Source: Paenibacillus endoradicis
GTDB lineage: Bacteria; Bacillota; Bacilli; Paenibacillales; Paenibacillaceae
Direction: 5' to 3'
DNA: 64,000 nt
Assembly (NCBI RefSeq): GCF_024721975.1
Contig: NZ_JANQBB010000003.1
Span: forward strand, 558,001 to 622,000
Positions 54,901 to 62,421 of this stretch are shown here, piece after piece (within the stretch, counting starts at the first letter, position 1; the number at the start of each line of letters is the position of its first letter). The position numbers were made by a program, and so were the translations under genes. The notes under the pieces were generated by a model. That model did not search any database. It was given only the letters and a program-made list of their open reading frames with translations, and had not been told where the DNA came from.

Positions 54901-55649
54901 GTTCGAATTTCTACGGTGGTGTTCGTCCCGAAGGAAGCCCTCAAGCAGGTCAAATTGCTTATATGGTCAGTGATTCTCCGATGGGACCATGGACATATGA
55001 AGGGATAATTCTGAAAAATCCAGGACACTTTTTTGATGTAGGCGGTAATAATCATCATGCCATTTTTGAATTCCATGAAAGCTGGTATATCGCTTATCAT
55101 GCACAGACATTGTCTAAAGCGATGGGAGTACCAAAAGGATATCGTTCAACTCATCTGAATCAGGTTTTCTTTAATGAAGATGGAACGATACAAGAGATTA
55201 TTGCTGATTATGAAGGTGTTAAGCAATTAAAAGCCTTCGATCCATATGTTCGAGTAGAAGCGGAGACTATCGGTTGGCAAGCAGGAATAAATACGGAGCA
55301 GATTAGTGATAACGCGCAGAAACCTTCTTCTAATAGAGTGGTAACAGATATTGATAATGGCGATTGGATAGCCGTTTCCAATGTGGATTTTGGGAGTAGG
55401 GGTGCTACGTTATTTACGGCAGCAGGAGCCAATGGTAATGTTGCTAGCAACATTGAAATTAGGTTAGATAGCCCAGATGGGGAATTAATAGGAGAGCTGT
55501 CTATTCCTGCAGCAACTGGCCTAGATCAGTACTCTGAGTTGCAAACGAAAATTGAAGGTGCAGTTGGAGTTCATCATTTATTTTTAGTATTTAGAGGAGA
55601 AGACAATAGCGAGTTATTCAAGCTTGATTACTGGCAGTTTCATGAATAG
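51912..55649 (+). CDS. Membrane-anchored GH43-GH43-CBM6 multidomain arabinoxylan hydrolase
   Basis: 1245-residue surface enzyme. An N-terminal anchor (KKFILSAILLVFIAILLISF) has no clear cleavage site. GH43 domain 1 (about 45-330) has PDPDVV, FHDPALLFDDDDKAY and GMEGAHAYK, the catalytic Asp-Asp-Glu. A concanavalin-like domain (about 370-590) is typical of GH43 C-termini. A cohesin-like beta domain spans about 600-740. GH43 domain 2 (about 750-1100) has FGADPYALVY, LFDPAVLVDDDGK and MFENSGINK, again a full triad. A CBM6-like module (VRVEAETIGWQ to LFKLDYWQF) ends the protein. It probably removes arabinose and/or xylose from arabinoxylan at the cell surface. ATG 51912 follows AAAGGGGG; TTG 51894 lies ahead of that site. 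Confidence 0.88.
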   Translation: MIVKSKKKFILSAILLVFIAILLISFYQLLDKKSDVITEEGLLSASNPIMWADAPDPDVVRVGNDYYMVSTSMHMMPGSPIMKSTDLVNWEIIGYPYQRLEDNDEHNLRAGMNIYGEGSWANSFKYHNGKFYVLTASLDSGKTYLFSTEDPSGDWERTEFNEYFHDPALLFDDDDKAYIIYGIENFNIKELTSDYKAINLSGLTKQIVTSGQEGMEGAHAYKINGKYYITAIWWEKGDIRKQYVYRSNNIDGAYEGKLVLSDTMGFKNNGVAKGGLVDTPEGNWYAMLFQDHDAVGRIPVLVPVNWKDDWPVYGNEEGKVPLTLYTLASRGSVKNLTKSDEFNQATIAHDTSDVLTTEVASSTQSIGVELVVNSQFNSNIADWSGKDQAKVEVIADPSSSDNNIAFISKRTVMSINEIPATASEVAESMPNGSQLGLEWQWNHNPNNMKWSLTERKGFLRLTTDNVVSNVMEARNTLTQRGQGPQSSGWTSIDTSYMKDGDYAGLAAFQQEYGFVGVTKKAGEQYIVMVDKGVEIDRTLLLQKQVYFKIDFDFTTDKAQFFYSLNGKQWTIFGQELQMRYTLPHFMGYRFALFNYATENVGGYVDFDFFRFSPEATALETTAVLSANLKENHVELSKEKGSRYEISILLDELSDDQNFQQLHATIQFPDWLEVERIVANEQNTPEVEITYEEVAGGIALQINSVNVTKQLYENVDFSKELATITFTLKKELVEMTNGEIKVDSLEIVDSAQQKENIDVSGAVAKLTYAPPTQAVGKDVLNGNPLVSHKFGADPYALVYNDRVYLYMTNDVFQYDESGNVKDNTYANINKLSVISSDDLVNWTDHGFVDAAGPDGAAKWATQSWAPAAVHKVIDGKDKFFIYFANNASNIGILTSDSPTGPWIDPIGTPLITRETPGVEKVTWLFDPAVLVDDDGKSYIYFGGGIPDGQEEMPNTARVMELGEDMISVVGKALPIPAPYMFENSGINKVNDKYYYTYCSNFYGGVRPEGSPQAGQIAYMVSDSPMGPWTYEGIILKNPGHFFDVGGNNHHAIFEFHESWYIAYHAQTLSKAMGVPKGYRSTHLNQVFFNEDGTIQEIIADYEGVKQLKAFDPYVRVEAETIGWQAGINTEQISDNAQKPSSNRVVTDIDNGDWIAVSNVDFGSRGATLFTAAGANGNVASNIEIRLDSPDGELIGELSIPAATGLDQYSELQTKIEGAVGVHHLFLVFRGEDNSELFKLDYWQFHE

Positions 55650-55661
55650 TTAGGATGCTGT

Positions 55662-55694
55662 GCCCCCATATCTAATTGATATGGGGGCTTCTCA
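55662..55694 (+). terminator. Rho-independent terminator after GH43
   Basis: GCCCCCATATC and GATATGGGGGC form a perfect 11-bp stem over a 5-base loop, followed by TTCTCATTAT. Strong stem, modest T tract. Confidence 0.8.
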
Positions 55695-55705
55695 TTATAA
55701 GGGGT

Positions 55706-55877
55706 AGTTCAAAAAGCAGACTTTGATAACGATGAATGGTCTCGTAGTTTAGTCGACATCGCATCTGAAACGAACTTGGAAAGTACGGTTCGCGTGTACC
55801 AAACACGTACACTTGCGCTTCCGCCTTTCTCAAGTAACGTTTCACCTGCTCGGTTCTGAAAGCCCGCTTTTTGAACT
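55706..55877. repeat. 172-bp palindromic repeat, full copy A
   Basis: 172 bp with perfect 12-bp inverted ends AGTTCAAAAAGC / GCTTTTTGAACT and central hairpin GTGTACCAAACACGTACAC. Best preserved copy in the window. Confidence 0.75.
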
Positions 55878-55892
55878 TTCATTATAAGGGGT

Positions 55893-55967
55893 AGTTCAAA
55901 AAGCAGACTTTGATAACGAAATGTGCAGGGAGATAAACTGGGATCAAATATGAAGCAAGCTTGGGAA
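55893..55967. repeat. 172-bp palindromic repeat, left-half copy A'
   Basis: Starts 15 bases after copy A. A 41-base perfect direct repeat (55692-55732 and 55879-55919) covers the flank and left end of both. Beyond that it follows copy B (TGCAGGGAG, ATCAAATATGAA, CTTGGGAAGT) and then stops, without a right end. Confidence 0.65.
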
Positions 55968-56149
55968 GTGTGCAATCTTTTTGATTGTAAGCAATTCTTT
56001 ACTCGTTTTTTTAATGACTTTAAACGGAACTGTTTACGTTGCTAAAAACCTATAATTTAGCAGGTATTCAACTGAATACAGGCAGGTTGTTGAGCTATAT
56101 ATGAAAGCGCTACACTTCTTATGTAGTTAACTCTTAAGGGGGAAAAAAA
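55968..56149. other. Promoter region of the SBP3 operon
   Basis: Spacer with no gene. It contains the cre-like site at 56101-56115 and AAGGGGG as the ribosome-binding site before ATG 56150. TTGATTG..TATAAT-like segments near 55980 and 56052 are too far apart to call a promoter with confidence. Confidence 0.4.
56101..56115 (+). promoter_or_regulatory. Candidate cre (CcpA) site
   Basis: ATGAAAGCGCTACAC carries a perfect TGAAAGCGCT core, 35 bases ahead of the SBP3 start, suggesting catabolite repression of the operon. Confidence 0.6.
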
Positions 56150-57538
56150 ATGCTAAAGAAACAAAGGTTGTTAATACTGTTGTGCCTTGTTTTTGTTTTA
56201 GTAGTATCTGCGTGTAGTGGAAATACAGGAGGTGGCAATTCAGGAAATAATGCTAAACCTGATACATCCAGTAAACCGGTGGTTACAGAAGATGTATCAA
56301 ATGAAGATGTTGATGTAGTTAAAGAGAACCCAAATGCAACACCTGAAATGGATTTTGATCTTGGTGGGAAAACTGTGAAGATTGTAGCGTGGTTCGATCT
56401 TGCAATAAAACAAGATGGCCCGGACAATATCCAGCGCCAGAAAAATCTAGATGCATTAATGGAAAAACATAATTTCAAAGTTGAATATGTTGCTTTGACC
56501 TATGATGAGTATGTTGATAAAGTGTCCGCTTCAATGCTAGCAAATGATCCTGTCGGAGATATTCTCTTAATTAGGAGACCTTGGGCAATTCCTAGTATGG
56601 TACAGCAAGACTTCTTCTGGCCACTCGATGAATATACAAAGAATGATAAAGCATTCAGTCCAAGCGGTAAAAAGTTCTCCGAATACGAAGGTAAAACTTA
56701 CGGGTTTTCCATTTATGATGGAGATAATGGTGCAAATGGTATTATCTATAACAAAACATTGATGAACGAGTTGGGCTTGAAGCCTTTGCAAGAGTACGTT
56801 GATGAAGACAACTGGAACTGGGATACTTTCCTTCAAGTTGCTAAAGAAGGAAACAAAGATACAAATAACGATGGGAAAATAGATGTTTGGGGACTTGCAA
56901 ATGTATCCATTGATGCGGCAATGGCTTCTAATGGTGCAGACTTCACTAATGGAAATCAACAAGCGTTAGATGATCCAAAAACGATTGAAGTATTTAATCA
57001 TATAAGCACGTTTGCAACTGAGAAACTTGTAAGACCGACAGAAGGTGGAGATTGGACAGAGCCAACACAATTCTTCCGTCAAGGTAACACTTTGCTAGTT
57101 AATGGTGCAATGTATGAAATTGCTGGATATCGTACGGATATGCCTGACTCTGAAATTGGCTTTGTTCCTTACCCTAAATCTCCAAGTGCAACAGAATATA
57201 CTAGCGTTACTTCTGCACCTACATTTTATGTTATTCCTAAAGCTGTCGAACATCCAGAGCAGATGGTGTACATCATGGAAAAAATCCAAGATTACGAGTC
57301 TGTTAGTGAATATTCAGCTCAGGCTTATTACGAATCTATTTTTGATAACGAGGAAGATGTTGCCAATCTAAGAACAGCGAACAAGAAAACGCATGCACTT
57401 GACAGAGAGACTTATCCGTCGTTCCCTTACTGGGAAATTCTTGGTGACTTGAATAATGGTGTTTCTGTTTCAACGGTTGTTGAGACGTACAAAGCTAAAG
57501 TTCAGGCTGCTGTAGATGAAGTATGGCTTAAAAAATAA
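56150..57538 (+). CDS. Extracellular sugar-binding lipoprotein, SBP3
   Basis: 462-residue binding lipoprotein of the SBP_bac_1 type. The signal peptide ends in lipobox VSAC (LCLVFVLVVSAC), followed by a Gly/Asn/Ser linker of about 40 residues. The folded part starts GGKTVKIVAWFDLA and includes IIYNKTLMNELGLKPLQEY and the acidic loop NKDTNNDGKIDVWG. It heads an operon with a second very large SBP, two permeases, an NHL/TPR protein and a YIP1-family protein. A 14-bp stem hairpin separates it from the rest, as is common where SBP must outnumber the transporter. Confidence 0.88.
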   Translation: MLKKQRLLILLCLVFVLVVSACSGNTGGGNSGNNAKPDTSSKPVVTEDVSNEDVDVVKENPNATPEMDFDLGGKTVKIVAWFDLAIKQDGPDNIQRQKNLDALMEKHNFKVEYVALTYDEYVDKVSASMLANDPVGDILLIRRPWAIPSMVQQDFFWPLDEYTKNDKAFSPSGKKFSEYEGKTYGFSIYDGDNGANGIIYNKTLMNELGLKPLQEYVDEDNWNWDTFLQVAKEGNKDTNNDGKIDVWGLANVSIDAAMASNGADFTNGNQQALDDPKTIEVFNHISTFATEKLVRPTEGGDWTEPTQFFRQGNTLLVNGAMYEIAGYRTDMPDSEIGFVPYPKSPSATEYTSVTSAPTFYVIPKAVEHPEQMVYIMEKIQDYESVSEYSAQAYYESIFDNEEDVANLRTANKKTHALDRETYPSFPYWEILGDLNNGVSVSTVVETYKAKVQAAVDEVWLKK

Positions 57539-57567
57539 TCTATAGTCAAAGTAACTTTAATTAAAAT

Positions 57568-57614
57568 GCAACATTCCTCATTAGGTAGTTGGTTTGTCTC
57601 ATGAGGAATGTTGC
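57568..57614 (+). terminator. Intra-operon hairpin after SBP3
   Basis: GCAACATTCCTCAT and ATGAGGAATGTTGC form a perfect 14-bp stem with a 19-base loop. It has no T run, so RNA stabilisation or partial termination is more likely than full termination. Confidence 0.6.
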
Positions 57615-57659
57615 TAAAAGTGCTGAAATTAAAAATAATGCATCAGGAGGGGAGAAACG

Positions 57660-60554
57660 TTGAACACAAGAAAGAAAAAGAAAGTGATTGTTCTAATGGT
57701 TCTTGCCGCACTTCTATTATCCCTGTGGGCTTTCTTACCTTCAGATTCCACCACTCAACCGCATGTTTATGCTATAGGTGGTTTTGATGCCGTTACAGGC
57801 TTATCGGAAGAAGATGGGTATGCAGCATATTTAAATCGTCATTCGACAGTGGATAGACCTAATGAGACGATTCGAATCGAAGGGGAAAATTTTGTTGAGA
57901 CTCTCGGAGATGGTTTTGAGATCGTCAACCAGTTGGAAGGATTAGATGGTCAAGCAGTAGTAACACCGGAAGAAGGCACCATCAGTTGGGATGTATCAAT
58001 AGAAGACCCAGGATTATACAATATTAAAATTCATTATTTTCCGTTAGAAGGAAAAAGCTCTTCTATTGAAAGAGAGTTTACTATTAATGGTGAAGTACCC
58101 TTTAAAGGGGCAGAAATACTATTATTTGACCGAATTTGGGCAAACCGTTATGAAGAAATTCAAAGAGATGATCGGGACAACGATTTACGACCTAGACAGG
58201 TAGAGAAACCTGAATGGCAAATCGGTGATTTCAAGGATAGGAATGGTTATTTTGAAGAATCATATTCCTTTTTCCTGGACAAAGGAATCCAATCACTTTC
58301 ATTAACATCGTTACGTGAGCCTATGGCTATCGATTATATTGAACTGTATCAGAATAAGGCTCTGAAAAGTTATGAAGAACTGGAGAATGAGTACGAGGCC
58401 AAGGGCATTAAAGTTGCCCAGGATCAATATATGCTTATCCAAGCTGAGGATGCCATTTCTAAGTCATCACCTACTTTATTTCCAGTATCAGATAGATCAA
58501 GCCCTACGGTTATCCCGTATGATGTTTCAAAGATCCGTATCAACACAATTGGCGGATTGAATTGGAAACTACCTGGTCAGTGGATTGAATGGGAGATCGA
58601 CGTCGAAGAGGATGGTTTGTATCAACTAGCATTGAAGCAGAAGCAGAACCAGCTTCGTGGTGTCTATGCTACACGGAGTCTAATGATTGACGGAGAATAC
58701 CCTTTTGAGGAAATGAAGAGGATTCGCTTTAATTATGAAAGAGATTGGAAGATGGATGTGTTGGGGGGAGATGAGCAGCCCTATCTGTTCCATCTAACGA
58801 AAGGTACCCATCGTATTAGAATGACAGTTTCACTTGGAGATATCGCTCCATTACTGCAAACGATTGAGTCGAGTGTACTTCAGCTCAATGAGATGTATCG
58901 AAAGGTACTAATGATTACCTCTAATACACCAGATCCATTTCGAGATTATCAATTGGAGAAGCGTATTCCAAATATGACAGAGGTATTCGCTGAACAGGCT
59001 GAAATAATTCAAAGTGTAGCGGATTACTTAGAAGAAGCTACGGGAGAGCGAAGCGATAAGGTTGCGGTTCTTCACTCCATGGTTCGACAACTAGAAGAAA
59101 TGGTTAAATATCCGGAGACAGTTGCCAAACAATTGAAGTCCTACAAAATTAATGTCGGAGGTCTAGGGACTTGGATTTTGACCGTCCGTGAACAGCCTTT
59201 ATCGCTTGATTATCTTATCGTGTCTTCGCCTGAACAAAAACTACCAAGAGCTGACGCTACAATATTGGAAGTAATTGGGCATGAGCTAGGCGCTTATGTT
59301 TCTTCTTATACAGAAGATTATGACAGCATAGGTAACACGGGAGAAAAGGATAAAGCGATAACTGTTTGGATTACGACAGGACGCGATCAGGCGCAAGTAT
59401 TGAAAAGCTTAATTGATGATTCCTTTACACCAGAGACCGATATATCCGTAAAGCTTCGTCTTGTACCGGGAAATATTCTATTGCCTGCTACCCTTGCTGG
59501 TGAAGGTCCGGATGTTGCTATGCAACTAGGCGAGGATATTCCTGTTAACTATGCGATGAGAGACGCCGCTGCGGATTTAACGAAGTTTGACGATTTTGAT
59601 GAGGTTGTAACTAGGTTCCGTGACAGTGGTATAGAGCCATACAAGTACAATGGAGGCGTGTTTGCTTTGCCTGAGCAACAGACCTTTCCAATGCTATTCT
59701 ATCGCAAAGACATTCTTGATGAATTGGAATTGACAACGCCGAAAACTTGGCAAGATATATATAACATGATTTCCGTGCTCCAGAAGCATAACATGGAGTT
59801 TTATTTACCACTTGAAACTACAAATGCAAATATGGTTCCGAATGCGACATTCTCTATGCTACTTTATCAAAACGGTGGTCAGTTCTACGGTGATAATGAT
59901 ACGAAAAGTGCGTTGGATTCTGAAATTTCCATGGAAGCATTCAAAAAATGGTCGCAGTTTTATACCAGCTATAAGTTTCCATTAATTGCAGACTTCCCGA
60001 ATCGATTCCGGACAGGTGAAATGCCGATAGGCATTGCAGACTATACAACGTATAACATGCTGACGGTTATGGCTCCTGAGATTAAAGGTTTATGGGAATT
60101 CACGCTTGTGCCTGGAACAGAACTTGCGGATGGTACGGTCAACCATGAAGTAGCGAGCCACACAACCGCAGTCCTGATGCTCGAAAATTCGAAAAATAAA
60201 GAGATTTCTTGGGAGTTTATGAAATGGTGGACGGACAAGGAAACTCAGGTCGCTTACGGCCGTGAAATGGAAGGGCTTATGGGCGAGGCGGCTCGTTACC
60301 CAACTGCCAACATTGAGGCTCTTGAAGAATTACCTTGGCCAATCGAGGATTATAAAAATCTGGAGAGCCAGTGGAAATGGGTAAGAGGTATCCCGCAAGT
60401 TCCTGGTGGCTACTTTACTGGAAGACACTTAGACAATGCTTTCAGAAAAGTCGTAAACGCTAGTGAGAATCCTCGTGAAGCGTTGTCTGATTATATCTTG
60501 TACATTAACGATGAAATTGAAATCAAACGGAAAGAATTTAACTTACCGTATTAG
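57660..60554 (+). CDS. Very large extracellular SBP with N-terminal carbohydrate-binding-like domains
   Basis: 964-residue exported protein. After a signal sequence (VIVLMVLAALLLSLWAFLP) come two beta-sandwich modules at about residues 60-230 and 250-400 (IRIEGENFV, SWDVSIEDPGLYNIKIHYFP; MLIQAEDA, WIEWEIDVEEDGLYQLAL), which resemble CBM6/35-type domains. A helical linker follows (about 400-490) with a small domain, then a complete SBP_bac_1 domain from about 560 to the end (AITVWITTGRDQAQVL, FALPEQQTFPMLFYRKDIL). It starts with TTG 57660 behind GGAGGGG. Such fused SBPs accompany the NHL/YIP1 cluster in related genomes; their role is unproven. It may capture polysaccharide and pass oligosaccharides to the permeases. 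Confidence 0.82.
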   Translation: MNTRKKKKVIVLMVLAALLLSLWAFLPSDSTTQPHVYAIGGFDAVTGLSEEDGYAAYLNRHSTVDRPNETIRIEGENFVETLGDGFEIVNQLEGLDGQAVVTPEEGTISWDVSIEDPGLYNIKIHYFPLEGKSSSIEREFTINGEVPFKGAEILLFDRIWANRYEEIQRDDRDNDLRPRQVEKPEWQIGDFKDRNGYFEESYSFFLDKGIQSLSLTSLREPMAIDYIELYQNKALKSYEELENEYEAKGIKVAQDQYMLIQAEDAISKSSPTLFPVSDRSSPTVIPYDVSKIRINTIGGLNWKLPGQWIEWEIDVEEDGLYQLALKQKQNQLRGVYATRSLMIDGEYPFEEMKRIRFNYERDWKMDVLGGDEQPYLFHLTKGTHRIRMTVSLGDIAPLLQTIESSVLQLNEMYRKVLMITSNTPDPFRDYQLEKRIPNMTEVFAEQAEIIQSVADYLEEATGERSDKVAVLHSMVRQLEEMVKYPETVAKQLKSYKINVGGLGTWILTVREQPLSLDYLIVSSPEQKLPRADATILEVIGHELGAYVSSYTEDYDSIGNTGEKDKAITVWITTGRDQAQVLKSLIDDSFTPETDISVKLRLVPGNILLPATLAGEGPDVAMQLGEDIPVNYAMRDAAADLTKFDDFDEVVTRFRDSGIEPYKYNGGVFALPEQQTFPMLFYRKDILDELELTTPKTWQDIYNMISVLQKHNMEFYLPLETTNANMVPNATFSMLLYQNGGQFYGDNDTKSALDSEISMEAFKKWSQFYTSYKFPLIADFPNRFRTGEMPIGIADYTTYNMLTVMAPEIKGLWEFTLVPGTELADGTVNHEVASHTTAVLMLENSKNKEISWEFMKWWTDKETQVAYGREMEGLMGEAARYPTANIEALEELPWPIEDYKNLESQWKWVRGIPQVPGGYFTGRHLDNAFRKVVNASENPREALSDYILYINDEIEIKRKEFNLPY

Positions 60555-60570
60555 TCAGGGGTGGAAGCTG

Positions 60571-61527
60571 ATGCAAACAGAGAAAACCGCTCAGGTCGCA
60601 AAGGGATTCATTCGTCCGCAGAAGATATCGAAGTGGGCACATATCGCCAGCGAGTTGAAACGTAACAAGCATTATTATATTTTAATAAGTCCATATATGA
60701 CGATTTTCTTTTTGTTCACTGTCATTCCCGTCGTTTTCTCTTTGGTATTAAGCCTATTCTATTTTAATATGCTGGAATTTCCACGATTTGTAGGATGGCA
60801 AAATTATTCTAGACTGTTGCTTAACGACGATGTATTTATGATTGCTTTGAAGAATACTCTTCTGTTCGCGGTTATTACTGGTCCTGTTAGTTATATCGCC
60901 TGTTTTTTGTTTGCTTGGATTATTAATGAACTATCACCTAAAGTACGTGCATTTATGACGTTAGTTTTTTATGCTCCTTCGATTTCAGGTAATGTGTTTT
61001 TCATATGGCTAATCGTATTTTCGGGCGATAGCTATGGTTATTTGAACGGATTTTTGATGAAAACAGGTATTATATTAGAACCTATTCAATGGCTTCTTGA
61101 TGAGAAATATATTTTGCCGATTGTTATGCTAGTTCAACTGTGGCTTAGTTTAGGAACGAGTTTCCTTGCCTTTATTGCTGGTTTGCAGACGATCGATAGA
61201 ACACTGATTGAAGCAGGGTCTGTCGATGGAATTAGAAATCGTTGGCAGGAACTATGGTTTATTACATTACCTTCAATGAGACCACAGCTTATGTTCGGAG
61301 CTGTTATGCAGATTACAGGATCGTTTGCAGTTGCTGATATTTCAATCGCACTTGCAGGATTTCCGAGCGTCAACTACGCGGCTCATACCATCGTAACGCA
61401 TTTGATGGACTTTGGTAGTATTCGTTTTGAGATGGGTTACGCGTCCGCCATTGCAACAGTTCTCTTCGGCATTATGCTTGGAACTAATATGCTGACACAA
61501 AAAATGCTGAGAAAGATAGGTGAGTAA
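60571..61527 (+). CDS. Sugar ABC transporter permease (MalF type)
   Basis: 318-residue permease with six helices. A cytoplasmic N-terminus of about 40 residues precedes MTIFFLFTVIPVVFSLVLSL. The EAA loop is IEAGSVDGIRNRWQELWFIT. I chose ATG 60571, 17 bases after the SBP stop and behind CAGGGGTGG; the longer reading from 60463 runs inside the SBP gene. It forms the membrane channel with the next gene; no ATPase gene accompanies it. Confidence 0.88.
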   Translation: MQTEKTAQVAKGFIRPQKISKWAHIASELKRNKHYYILISPYMTIFFLFTVIPVVFSLVLSLFYFNMLEFPRFVGWQNYSRLLLNDDVFMIALKNTLLFAVITGPVSYIACFLFAWIINELSPKVRAFMTLVFYAPSISGNVFFIWLIVFSGDSYGYLNGFLMKTGIILEPIQWLLDEKYILPIVMLVQLWLSLGTSFLAFIAGLQTIDRTLIEAGSVDGIRNRWQELWFITLPSMRPQLMFGAVMQITGSFAVADISIALAGFPSVNYAAHTIVTHLMDFGSIRFEMGYASAIATVLFGIMLGTNMLTQKMLRKIGE

Positions 61528-61529
61528 CG

Positions 61530-62405
61530 TTGGTCATGAAAATGATGGCGGTCTTTCGAACGCCTAAAAAGCTTAATCGTTCTTTTACTGTCAGCTTTTT
61601 GCTGTTTGCGTTGCTTGCCTTTTTTGGGGCCTTCATGGCTTTGCCGCTCGTTTATGCGGTGAACAATGCATTCAAACCACTTGATGAATTATTTATATTT
61701 CCACCGCGTTTCTTTGTGAAAAATCTGACGATAGAAAACTTCTTAGATTTAATATCTTTAATGGGAAATTCTTGGGTACCTTTATCTCGATATATCGCTA
61801 ATACTTTGCTGATTACGATTGTCGGTACTGTTGGTCATATTCTGCTGGCATCTGCAGCAGCTTATCCCCTTGCGAAATATCGATTCCTTGGCTCAAAGAC
61901 ACTCTTCTCTATCGTTGTGTTAGCTCTAATGTTCTCGCCACATGTAACAGCTACACCCAACTATCTGATCATGTCTTGGTTGGGCTGGGTAAATACGCAT
62001 GCATCCATTATTATACCCGCATTAGCTTTCCCACTAGGATTGTTCCTAATGAAGCAATTCATGGAGCAAATTCCTGATGCTTTATTAGAAGCTGCCAAAA
62101 TTGATGGTGCCAATGAATACAGGATTTATTGGACTATTGTTATGCCCAACGTAAAGCCTGCATGGTTAACTCTTATGATTTTGCAGTTTCCAATGTTATG
62201 GGGTAGTGACGGGGGTAATTTTATCTATAGTGAGAACTTAAAAACGCTGCATTACGCCTTGGGACAAATTACTGCTGGGGGAATTGCGAGAGCAGGGGTT
62301 GGTGCGGCAGTCGCACTACTTTTGATGATTGTTCCAATATCACTATTTATTATTTCTCAGAGTAGCGTCATTGAGACAATGGCTACTTCCGGGATGAAGG
62401 ATTAG
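61530..62405 (+). CDS. Sugar ABC transporter permease (MalG type)
   Basis: 291-residue permease with six helices and EAA loop LEAAKIDGANEYRIYWTIVM. It starts with TTG 61530 (AGGTGAG just upstream) or ATG 61536, two bases after the preceding stop, so translation is coupled. The C-terminus is typical of MalG-like subunits. It lies between its partner permease and an NHL-repeat gene. Confidence 0.88.
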   Translation: MVMKMMAVFRTPKKLNRSFTVSFLLFALLAFFGAFMALPLVYAVNNAFKPLDELFIFPPRFFVKNLTIENFLDLISLMGNSWVPLSRYIANTLLITIVGTVGHILLASAAAYPLAKYRFLGSKTLFSIVVLALMFSPHVTATPNYLIMSWLGWVNTHASIIIPALAFPLGLFLMKQFMEQIPDALLEAAKIDGANEYRIYWTIVMPNVKPAWLTLMILQFPMLWGSDGGNFIYSENLKTLHYALGQITAGGIARAGVGAAVALLLMIVPISLFIISQSSVIETMATSGMKD

Positions 62406-62421
62406 AAGGGGGCTTTGCACG

